In this document: in pieces, positions 1 to 5,797 of the stretch
Layout: each line of letters opens with the position of its first letter
How positions within the stretch are numbered: the first letter of the stretch is position 1
Origin: an uncultured Clostridium sp.
Lineage (GTDB): Bacteria; Bacillota; Clostridia; TANB77; CAG-508
Length of the DNA stretch: 6,760 nt
NCBI GenBank assembly: GCA_958413095.1
Contig: CATYUF010000074.1
Location: 1-6,760, forward strand
Reading direction: 5' to 3'
Translations under genes and position numbers: made by a program
Notes under the pieces: model-generated
Databases searched by the model: none
Seen by the model: the letters and a program-made list of their open reading frames with translations, nothing else
What the model was told of the DNA's origin: nothing

Positions 1-843
1 ATTTTTATTTAATTTTATTTTTTCTAAATTATTATTTTTTATTTCTTCTTTTATTTTTATTTTTTCTTTTTCTATTTTTTCATTTTCATTTATTTTTTTT
101 ATTTCTTGTATAAAATTAAATTCATTTTCATAATTTGAAATTTCTTCCATTAAATTATTTTTATTTTCTTCTATTTCATATTTTAAATCTTTATATTTTT
201 CTAATTCTTCTTTTTCTTCTTCTAATAATTCAATTTTTCTATTTAAAATATTTAATGGCTTTTCCCTAGACCTTTCTGTACCAATTTCATCTAATTGCCT
301 TCTATTTATCCTATCTATTGCCCTTTTATATGAAACATTATCTTCACCAGTTCCTACTAAATTTGCTATTTTTTGAATTAATATATTTTGTTTACTTTTT
401 TCTAGTTTTACTTCTTGTTGATTAGATAAAATTGTTGATAAAAATAAATCTTCATCAATTTTTGTTTGTTCAGTAAAAAACTCATTTCCTTTTGTTTTAT
501 CTATATTAAATTCTTTTGAAATATCTTCTTTTTTTTCATTAAATATTTTTGGGTTTTTCTTTTTAAAATCTCTGTATATTTCATATTTTTCATTGTTATC
601 TAATTCATATTCTAATTTACCAGAAAATTCTTCCTCAGCCCATGGACTATATTTATCAAAATCCGAATATTCTTTTCCTTTTTTATTTTTGGAAATACCA
701 TAAAAAGTATTTTGAATAAATTTTAATAATGTAGATTTTCCAGATTCGTTTTTTCCATATACTATATTTATTTTATCTTTAAATTCTATTTCTTTATTTT
801 TTAATTTTCCATAAGAATTTATTTTTAATTTATTTATTTTCAA
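1..843 (-). CDS. yhaN: YhaN/SbcC-like AAA ATPase, N-terminal part (runs off the window)
   Basis: The frame is open from position 843 to the window edge (281 codons, no stop seen). The start is TTG at 843-841, preceded by AAAGGAGGAG (860-851) at 7-nt spacing. No in-frame ATG lies nearby, and the in-frame codon at 865-867 is the stop of the previous gene, so TTG is the only sensible start. Residues 30-38 read GKNESGKST, a Walker A motif of the Rad50/SbcC type. KYSPW at 64-68 and a Gln pair at 142-143 (Q-loop position) also fit. From about residue 185 the protein is Lys/Glu/Asn-rich and looks like the start of a long coiled coil. Family members are about 900-1000 residues, so roughly the last two thirds (rest of the coiled coil, Walker B) lie outside. 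The gene is 21 bp downstream of the yhaO-like nuclease gene and surely co-transcribed with it. It would be the ATP-driven partner of a DNA-end-processing nuclease. It could equally be named SbcC-like. Confidence 0.85.
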   Translation of the reverse strand, partial: MKINKLKINSYGKLKNKEIEFKDKINIVYGKNESGKSTLLKFIQNTFYGISKNKKGKEYSDFDKYSPWAEEEFSGKLEYELDNNEKYEIYRDFKKKNPKIFNEKKEDISKEFNIDKTKGNEFFTEQTKIDEDLFLSTILSNQQEVKLEKSKQNILIQKIANLVGTGEDNVSYKRAIDRINRRQLDEIGTERSREKPLNILNRKIELLEEEKEELEKYKDLKYEIEENKNNLMEEISNYENEFNFIQEIKKINENEKIEKEKIKIKEEIKNNNLEKIKLNKN

Positions 844-864
844 GTTTTTTCTCCTCCTTTCACT

Positions 865-1962
865 TTACTCTAAAGCTTCAAATGCAATTTCAATTGACTT
901 TTCTATTACTTCAATTTCTTCATCACTCATATTTTCATTATTTAATCTTTCTAACATTTCTCTTGCAAAAATTCCCTTTAAAGTATTCTCTTTAGATATT
1001 CTTTCTAAATTATAATTTATTTTTGTTTTATCTTTTATCTTTATAATTCTATTATTATCAATTATTTTATATAATTCATATCTATTAATTTCAAAATTTC
1101 TTTTTCCAATTAATATTACTTTAGCAAAAGATTTTTCATCTATTTCTAAATCGTTTAGTTTTTCTATCAATTCCTCTTTTGAAATTATATCAGTAATATC
1201 TAAATCTATCTCGATAAATTCGGTTTCATTTAATGGCACAAAATTCAAATTTATTGTGTCTTTATTAATTTCACCAATAATCATTCCATGCTTACCTAAT
1301 TCATCAAATCCTAATGAAATAGTTGAGCCAGGGTATACTATTCTTTGATTTTCATATGTATTATAATCTAACTTATGAATATGACCAGTTGCAACATAAT
1401 CAAATCCCTTTTCCTCTAAAACTTTTTGGGAAATTGAGTTATATTGTTTTTCTTCAATATTAGCACCATTTATTGTACTATGTATAACTAAAATATTTAA
1501 TTTATTTTTATCATCTACTTCAAAATTTTCTATACCACAATTAGTACAATAAAAATCATTAAACCCAAAACCATAAATATCTGCATTTTCTACTTCAACT
1601 TTTTCTATTTTTGAATTAAATATTTTAATATTGTCAGCCCAGTTAAACTTATTATAATATGAATTTTTTAAAAATGGGTCATGATTTCCTGGAGCTATAA
1701 AAACTTTAGTTTCTGGAATCTCCTTAATTAAATTATTTATATATTCTATTGTAGATTGTCTTATATACTGGTGTTCATATAAATCTCCAGATATAAATAA
1801 ACAATCCACTTCATTTTCTTTTATATAATCAATTACTTTTTTAAATACTTTTCTTTGCTCAAGTCTTTTTAAATCACTAAAAGTTTCTCTATCTGATAAA
1901 TTTACAAAAGGACTGTCAAAATGCAAATCTGCTATATGTATAAATTTCATTTTTAATATCAT
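865..1962 (-). CDS. yhaO: YhaO/SbcD-like metallophosphoesterase, DNA repair exonuclease family
   Basis: This is a 365-residue protein with a full calcineurin-like phosphoesterase signature: D12-x-H14 (IADLHFDSP), G59-D60, GNHD at 92-95, H161 and GHIH at 193-196. These residues bind two metal ions in Mre11/SbcD nucleases. The C-terminal third is the Lys/Glu-rich cap and partner-binding region. B. subtilis YhaO is about 400 residues, so the length fits. The next gene encodes the matching YhaN/SbcC-like ATPase, 21 bp away and in the same reading frame, with one TAA between them. Start choice is uncertain. The ATG at 1962 has AGGAAGGA immediately upstream (only about 4 nt from the first AGGA). 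The ATG at 1950 gives the N terminus MKFIHIADLH typical of the family but lies 12 nt from the site. The family assignment is secure; in vivo substrates are not known from sequence. Confidence 0.9.
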   Translation of the reverse strand: MILKMKFIHIADLHFDSPFVNLSDRETFSDLKRLEQRKVFKKVIDYIKENEVDCLFISGDLYEHQYIRQSTIEYINNLIKEIPETKVFIAPGNHDPFLKNSYYNKFNWADNIKIFNSKIEKVEVENADIYGFGFNDFYCTNCGIENFEVDDKNKLNILVIHSTINGANIEEKQYNSISQKVLEEKGFDYVATGHIHKLDYNTYENQRIVYPGSTISLGFDELGKHGMIIGEINKDTINLNFVPLNETEFIEIDLDITDIISKEELIEKLNDLEIDEKSFAKVILIGKRNFEINRYELYKIIDNNRIIKIKDKTKINYNLERISKENTLKGIFAREMLERLNNENMSDEEIEVIEKSIEIAFEALE

Positions 1963-1972
1963 TCCTTCCTAA

Positions 1973-2000
1973 GACAAACAAATTAATATATTTATTTGTC
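1973..2000. promoter_or_regulatory. 28-bp inverted repeat in the yhaO leader, operator-like
   Basis: The arms GACAAACAAAT (1973-1983) and ATTTATTTGTC (1990-2000) are complementary at 10 of 11 positions around a 6-bp AT centre. As minus-strand RNA the one mismatch becomes a G-U pair, so an 11-bp leader hairpin is also possible. The element lies just upstream of the yhaO ribosome-binding site (1963-1970) and downstream of the likely promoter. Its position suits a repressor operator or a leader hairpin. The surroundings are very AT-rich, so function is only inferred. Confidence 0.35.
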
Positions 2001-2030
2001 TATCACTTTAATCTTTTGTTTTTATATTTT

Positions 2031-2060
2031 ATTATACTTTTCATTTTTTTTCAATATAAA
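2031..2060 (-). promoter_or_regulatory. Candidate promoter of the yhaO-yhaN operon
   Basis: On the minus strand a perfect -10 box TATAAT (2036-2031) is preceded, after 18 nt, by a weak -35 box TTTATA (2060-2055, four of six consensus bases). Transcription would start near 2024 and give a leader of about 60 nt holding the inverted repeat at 1973-2000. The -10 is convincing but the -35 is not, and AT-rich DNA yields such boxes by chance. Confidence 0.4.
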
Positions 2061-2171
2061 AAGCGAAAAAACATTTGCCTTTTAAAATGAATTTCTAAAA
2101 CTTATATTAATTTTTCAATACATTTTACATATAATATAGTAATACGTTGATTTTGTTTTTTGAAAAACTGT

Positions 2172-2200
2172 TTGACAAATTCAAAATAATATGTTATTAT
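2172..2200 (+). promoter_or_regulatory. Consensus sigma-A promoter of the plus-strand small RNA
   Basis: A perfect -35 box TTGACA (2172-2177), an exact 17-nt spacer and a -10 box TATTAT (2195-2200, five of six) form one of the two best promoters in the window. It is on the strand that carries no protein gene. Transcription would start near 2206-2208 and run into the terminator at 2248-2281. A perfect dyad, ATTTATTT/AAATAAAT (2199-2206 and 2209-2216), covers the end of the -10 and the start point and could be an operator. Confidence 0.75.
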
Positions 2201-2225
2201 TTATTTACAAATAAATGTGTTTGAT

Positions 2226-2245
2226 TCCAACGGTCAAACTTGTAA
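2226..2245. repeat. Direct-repeat copy A (within the small RNA)
   Basis: TCCAACGGTCA (2226-2236), then three bases, then TTGTAA (2240-2245). Copy B at 2453-2470 has the identical 11-mer, then two bases, then TTGTAA. Copy A sits in the loop and 3' arm of the first stem-loop of the small RNA. The pair gives that RNA complementarity to the peptide mRNA. Confidence 0.8.
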
Positions 2246-2247
2246 TC

Positions 2248-2281
2248 GTATGTGTACCTGTGAATGCACATACTTTTTTTT
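2248..2281 (+). terminator. Intrinsic terminator of the small RNA, back-to-back with the peptide terminator
   Basis: The arms GTATGTGTA (2248-2256) and TGCACATAC (2265-2273) pair over 9 bp with one G-U. The loop is CCTGTGAA (2257-2264) and eight T follow (2274-2281). One C (2282) separates it from the A8 of the opposing terminator. Loop bases CTGTGAA (2258-2264) are complementary to the loop of that opposing terminator. Confidence 0.85.
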
Positions 2282-2282
2282 C

Positions 2283-2316
2283 AAAAAAAATAGAGTAGGC
2301 TGTGAACCCCACTCTA
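2283..2316 (-). terminator. Intrinsic terminator of the 43-codon gene
   Basis: On the minus strand the arms TAGAGTGGG (2316-2308) and CCTACTCTA (2299-2291) pair over 9 bp with one G-U. The loop is GTTCACAG (2307-2300) and eight T follow (2290-2283). It begins 17 nt after the TAG stop of the peptide gene. The loop holds a YUNR-type sequence (UUCA), the U-turn motif seen in fast-pairing antisense RNA loops. Confidence 0.85.
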
Positions 2317-2332
2317 CCGACCTTATGTATGT

Positions 2333-2464
2333 CTACTGTTGGTCTTTGTTTGATTGCCTTTCTTCGTTTAATTGTTGTTCCATTGAAAGTTCTAGTCTAA
2401 TGACTTTTTCTCTTTCTAGTAACAATTTATCAACTAAACTTAAAATTGCATCTCCAACGGTCAT
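2333..2464 (-). CDS. 43-residue small protein of unknown function, possibly under antisense control
   Basis: ATG at 2464-2462 follows a strong Shine-Dalgarno site, AAAGGAGG, at 8-nt spacing; the stop is TAG at 2335-2333. The gene has its own candidate promoter (2526-2554) and terminator (2283-2316), so it is a monocistronic unit. The peptide begins MTVGDAILSLVDKLLLE. Residues 6-26 are Leu/Ile/Val-rich and amphipathic. Residues 17-43 are highly charged and Gln/Glu-rich, ending NKDQQ. Hydrophobic residues at 7, 10, 14, 21, 24 and 28 could make a short coiled coil. D12 and K13 interrupt the hydrophobic run, so a clean membrane span is not evident. I do not recognise the family. Its facing small RNA carries antisense to the start codon, which suggests tight translational control. 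That is the pattern of a type I toxin, but a small regulatory or structural peptide of the neighbouring element is equally possible. Confidence 0.7.
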   Translation of the reverse strand: MTVGDAILSLVDKLLLEREKVIRLELSMEQQLNEERQSNKDQQ

Positions 2465-2470
2465 ATTGTA
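2453..2470. repeat. Direct-repeat copy B (start region of the peptide gene)
   Basis: The plus strand reads TCCAACGGTCA (2453-2463), then TA, then TTGTAA (2465-2470). The complement on the mRNA covers the spacer after the Shine-Dalgarno site, UG of the AUG, and codons 2-4. It matches copy A at 2226-2245. Confidence 0.8.
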
Positions 2471-2525
2471 AACCTCCTTTCCGCCTTTAAGTAAAGACTA
2501 CCTATTGACAAGAAAGGTTGGTAAT

Positions 2526-2554
2526 ATCTTACAATATTTAAATTAAAAAATCAA
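2526..2554 (-). promoter_or_regulatory. Promoter of the 43-codon gene
   Basis: On the minus strand, -35 TTGATT (2554-2549), a 17-nt spacer and -10 TAAGAT (2531-2526) lie downstream of the virD4 terminator. The start would be near 2519, giving a ~55-nt leader. The first bases of that leader, AACCUUUC (2519-2512), can pair with the Shine-Dalgarno region of the same mRNA (2481-2471) with a 3-nt bulge. This would lower translation even before antisense binding. Confidence 0.6.
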
Positions 2555-2653
2555 GTAATCAATTATAGTTTTACTAATATTTTTAATACATTTTTCAATA
2601 ATTTTTATTATAAAAAATTTAATTCCATTAATTAACATCAATTTATAAAATAT

Positions 2654-2693
2654 AAAGCCTCATTATTAGCAATCAATCTAATAATAAGACTTT
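2654..2693 (-). terminator. Intrinsic terminator of the virD4 operon
   Basis: The arms at 2693-2678 and 2669-2654 pair over 16 bp with two G-U pairs around an 8-nt loop. The hairpin starts 4 nt after the virD4 stop codon. The following sequence, ATATTTTAT, is a poor but T-rich tail. It separates the conjugation operon from the peptide/small-RNA unit, though some read-through is plausible. Confidence 0.7.
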
Positions 2694-2697
2694 AAAT

Positions 2698-4735
2698 TTA
2701 TTCTCCCTCTACTGGTCCAAATAACTCGTCAAACTTAGCTTCTAATTCTTTTTGTAAATCATACTCGTAAAAATTATCATTCTCTTGTGGCAATATAGGA
2801 GCTTCATCAAAATCAGATAAATCCACAGTTTGTGCTACCTCTTCATTGCCAGTTTCTTTATTTACAACTTCTTTTTTGGTTACATCACTATTAATTTCTT
2901 TTTTATCTTCAAGAATATCATCATCAAATAAATCGTCAAGAGATTCTACTTTCAAGTTGTCTATCTTTTCTTTTTCTTCATCTTCTGCAATATATGGGTT
3001 ATATGGATTATATTTTCTCCAAATTCCTCTATCTTTTTCTCCAATATCATTATGACTAATTTCACAAGCTGCTAATTTCTTTGCCATTGGATGTTTGAAA
3101 TAATAGAATTTTTGTGCTTTTACTGGTTTTATTCCCTTTTCATAAATTATACATAAATCATTATCCATTCTTCTAAGCTCATCTGGTGTCATTAATGCTC
3201 TTGCCATAACTTGATCTGATATACTTTTACCTGTTTTAGAATTCTTTTTATCTTTGTTTATAGACACACTATCTCTTCCAATTGTTTTTTCACCTAAAGC
3301 TTTTGAAAAATATTCAACTGTTTTAAATGAGTTACTTCCTAAGAATACATGTGTATCACAGTTTCCCATTATTGTTTCATAAGATTTTTCATATACTGCT
3401 TCTAACTGATCTATATTTTGTAGTATTACACTAAATGAGATTTTTCTACTTCTTGAGGTTGAGATTTTTTTATCAAAATCTGGTATTTTTCCTATATTAG
3501 CAAACTCGTCTAATATAAAATATACTGGTACTTTTAATTTTCCGCCATTTTGGTCAGCAAAATCATATAATTGTTGTATCATTTGAGAAAAGAATATTGT
3601 TAATAAAAAGTCATATGCTGTGTGTGTATCTGAAGAAATTACATATACTGCTGTTTTTTTACTTCCTATTTCCTCAAAATCTATTGTATCTGTTGAAGTA
3701 AGTTCTGCTATTTCTTTTGAATCAAACTTACCTAGTTTTGATTGCAAAGAACTTAATATTGAACCATATGTTTTTTCTGGTGCTATTTCAATTGACTTAT
3801 AATACATTCTTGCTGGATGGTCTAATGGAAGTTGACCTATCAACTCAGAAAGTAAGTTACTTCCTCCATTATTGTTTGCTGCTCTTACAAGTTCTGCACA
3901 ACTTGCTAAGTTTTGTTCTTCTTCAGGTCTTGTTGCTATTAAATAATATATTAAAGATTTTAATAGCATTTCAGCCATATCATCCCAATATGGGTCTGAG
4001 CCTCCACCTTCTCCTTTTTGACCTTTTACAACTGTATTTGCTATAACATCAACATCTAATTCTGATGATATATGTAATAATGGATTATATCCATCACTAT
4101 ATTGTGGTCTTACTAAGTTTAAAACTTTTATCTCATATCCATGTTCTTTTAAATATCCTGCTGTCCTATCATATAACTCACCTTTTGGATCTGTAAATAC
4201 ATATGAGCCTAACATTTGATATGCATTTGGTATTGAATATGAAGCAGATTTACCAGATCCAGATCCGTCCTACAACTAAGACATTTACATTTCCTCTTTT
4301 ATCTACTGGTAAATAATTATCTTCTGCTAATATTATACCTTTGTCTTTACTTAAAACTTGATATTGCTCTCCTTTTTTGCTCCAATCACTTGAACCATGT
4401 TCTATATCAAAATATTCATTTTTTGGTGCTGACCTATATATTCCAATAAAGAAGAAAAATAAATAAAAAATACTAACTATCAATAAAGTTGAAATATAAT
4501 CTCCTATAGCACCTTCTTCAAATATTTCTCCAAAAGTTTGTAATGGATGCATTATTGAAGCAATAAATGTTGTTATAAATGTTTCCAAAACTTCTGCTCC
4601 CTCTGCTAACCCTGCTACAAACTTGCTATATGCGACTGGCGCAACAAATACTATGGCTATAAGTATCCATAGTATTCCACAAATTATAAAATATTTCTTA
4701 TTTCTTTTTAATGCTCCTTCTAACTTGTAGTTCAT
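2698..4735 (-). pseudogene. VirD4/TraG-family conjugation coupling ATPase, frameshifted in Walker A
   Basis: Type IV coupling proteins sit in the membrane and pump the relaxase-DNA complex into the secretion channel. The gene starts with ATG at 4735 (AGGTG at 8-nt spacing) and reads to residue 156. One extra base (G at 4267 on the plus strand) then shifts the frame, and the protein ends at residue 161 (TAA at 4252-4250). Removing that base restores a continuous 678-residue protein ending at 2698. It has membrane segments near residues 15-38 and 83-101, HGSSDW near 115, Walker A VVGGSGSGKS (154-163), Walker B FILDEF (D409, E410) and the QNIDQLE motif. An acidic C-terminal tail follows. The second fragment alone (ATG at 4215) lacks Walker A and the membrane anchor. 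It resembles the VirD4-like proteins of Clostridia conjugative elements (Tn1549/CD1115 type). It is either a real null allele or a sequencing or assembly error. Confidence 0.88.
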
Positions 4736-4759
4736 CTATAATTCACCTACTCTTTTGTA

Positions 4760-5140
4760 TTATTTCTCTTCTAAATCATAACCTGTTTCTCTGTTATTTC
4801 CTAAGTAAGTCTTTCCTTTTTCTTTCATTTCTTTATATGCTTTCTTAAATGAATTCTTATCTCCAACAGGAATTTCTTTACTATTAACTATTCTTACCAT
4901 AGTATTTGTTTTTGCATCAAATCCACATTCATTATCTATTGCACCAGCTTGTATTACTTGTTCTAATGACTGTGCAATTTGAGATTCTAAATCATCTTTT
5001 CTTCCTTTATTTTCAATTACAGTATATTCTCCTGGTTTTTTATTTTCTTCTTTATTATTTTCTTTTATTACTTCTTGAATTACTGCACAAACAATTTCTA
5101 ATCTCATATTATCATCTTTCTGTGCACTCGGACTCCCCAT
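4760..5140 (-). CDS. Unrecognised 126-residue soluble protein in the virD4 operon
   Basis: The start at 5140 is well fixed by AAGGAGGAG at 8-nt spacing; the TAA of the upstream gene overlaps this site. The stop lies 24 bp before the virD4 start, so the three genes are one transcript. I see no signal peptide, membrane segment or known motif. Residues 10-28 look helical (NMRLEIVCAVIQEVIKEN). They are followed by a Lys/Glu/Asn-rich linker, a second probable helix around 50-66 (LESQIAQSLEQVIQAGA), and a charged C terminus. The context suggests an accessory cytoplasmic protein of the transfer module, but that is inference from position only. Confidence 0.75.
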   Translation of the reverse strand: MGSPSAQKDDNMRLEIVCAVIQEVIKENNKEENKKPGEYTVIENKGRKDDLESQIAQSLEQVIQAGAIDNECGFDAKTNTMVRIVNSKEIPVGDKNSFKKAYKEMKEKGKTYLGNNRETGYDLEEK

Positions 5141-5155
5141 TTTTAAAACTCCTCC

Positions 5156-5698
5156 TTAATTATCTTTTTTGTCTCTAATTTCAAAGGCAAAATAAGATTT
5201 ATATGGTTTCAATTTACATTTTCCTTTTACTTCATTTGTTTTTTCATCATAATATAACACTGGTTTAACTTCTTCTGTTGTTTCTGGGTCAATTATACAA
5301 ATTGGCCTTTTTAAATTTGGTGTATATTTTACATCTTTATATTCTGTTTTTTCTTCTGAATACAAACTATTAAATTTTAATGGCATTGGTTTTTTACTAA
5401 TAGAAATTTTATTTCCTTCAAGTAAAGCCATGTTAACTACAACTCTATCTTTTCCAAATGATAGAATTACTAAATTATCTTCATCGTCTGATGGATTATC
5501 AACATAAAAAGTCTTTTTAGTTAATTCTCCTGTTATTTCTTCTGAAAAATCCAGTCTTTGAACAGTATATTTAGGAGAATCTTTTAAAAATTCTTTTTCT
5601 GTTTTATTTATTTGGTATATTACTGTACTCACACCTTTTGGATCTGTTATACTGAAATGTTTTCCTTGCCACATTTCCATCATTTTTTTACACCCCAT
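5156..5698 (-). CDS. Unrecognised 180-residue soluble protein, first gene of the virD4 operon
   Basis: This is the first gene after the consensus promoter at 5751-5779. The ATG at 5698 has no Shine-Dalgarno site. The sequence GGGGTG (5696-5691) lies 7 nt before an in-frame ATG at 5683 (residue 6, start MMEMWQGKHF), which may be the true start and would give 175 residues. The composition alternates hydrophobic and charged residues with many Val/Ile/Tyr/Thr, suggesting a mainly beta protein. No membrane segment, Cys/His metal cluster or NTP-binding motif is visible. A Pro-rich stretch, RPICIIDPETTEEVKP, lies near residues 131-146. I do not recognise the family. Its job is presumably linked to the conjugation operon it opens. 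Confidence 0.75.
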   Translation of the reverse strand: MGCKKMMEMWQGKHFSITDPKGVSTVIYQINKTEKEFLKDSPKYTVQRLDFSEEITGELTKKTFYVDNPSDDEDNLVILSFGKDRVVVNMALLEGNKISISKKPMPLKFNSLYSEEKTEYKDVKYTPNLKRPICIIDPETTEEVKPVLYYDEKTNEVKGKCKLKPYKSYFAFEIRDKKDN

Positions 5699-5750
5699 TT
5701 CTATGTTTTAATCCATAGCTTATCTTTAGTATAAAATACCTACAATATAT

Positions 5751-5779
5751 ATTTTACTTGATTTTGCAAGGTTTGTCAA
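5751..5779 (-). promoter_or_regulatory. Consensus promoter of the three-gene virD4 operon
   Basis: On the minus strand, a perfect -35 TTGACA (5779-5774), an exact 17-nt spacer and -10 TAAAAT (5756-5751, five of six) lie in the 99-bp gap after dnaJ. Transcription would start near 5744, leaving a leader of about 45 nt. A small CTATG/CATAG hairpin (5701-5718) lies just before the first start codon. No terminator is evident between dnaJ and this promoter, so read-through from dnaJ is also possible. Confidence 0.75.
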
Positions 5780-5797
5780 GTCCAAAATTTATGTAAA

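Larger units (their letters stand above)
2207..2281 (+). ncRNA. Putative ~75-nt antisense small RNA facing the 43-codon peptide gene
   Basis: The RNA is bounded by a consensus promoter (2172-2200) and an intrinsic terminator (2248-2281); no credible ORF lies inside. It can form two stem-loops. The first has stem GTTTGA/TCAAAC (2219-2224, 2234-2239) with the 9-nt loop TTCCAACGG. The second is the terminator hairpin with loop CCTGTGAA (2257-2264). Segments 2226-2236 (TCCAACGGTCA) and 2240-2245 (TTGTAA) match the complement of the peptide mRNA across its start codon and the spacer after its Shine-Dalgarno site. The terminator loop is complementary to the terminator loop of that mRNA over 7 nt. 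The two genes converge without overlapping, so pairing is through repeated sequence. I infer an antisense RNA that blocks translation of the peptide, as RNA II does in the pAD1 par locus. The exact 5' end is estimated from the -10 box. It has not been seen expressed. Confidence 0.65.

Noticed and set aside
843..867. Translational fusion of the YhaO- and YhaN-like genes by stop read-through
   Set aside because: The frames match, but a TAA stop, a strong ribosome site and a TTG start between them show separate translation.
2333..2464. Calling the 43-residue peptide a Fst/Ldr toxin
   Set aside because: The peptide lacks a continuous membrane span and the Fst sequence pattern. Only the RNA architecture is similar, so the family name is not justified.
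2226..2470. Direct repeat as attachment sites (attL/attR) of a 227-bp insertion
   Set aside because: The interval holds only the peptide gene body and two terminators, with no integrase. The copies sit precisely where antisense pairing needs them, so a regulatory reading fits better.
2217..2471. Plus-strand 84-codon ORF across the peptide gene
   Set aside because: It reads through both hairpin terminators, has no ribosome site, is Cys/Ser-rich, and is the complement of the well-supported 43-codon gene.
2846..4046. Plus-strand ORFs of 60-109 codons opposite virD4
   Set aside because: They are Leu/Ser-rich shadows of the coding strand without ribosome sites or promoters.
4250..4270. Programmed +1 frameshift to make the full coupling protein
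   Set aside because: No slippery sequence lets the tRNA re-pair (GGA to GAC), and no stop codon lies at the shift site. A mutation or sequence error is simpler.
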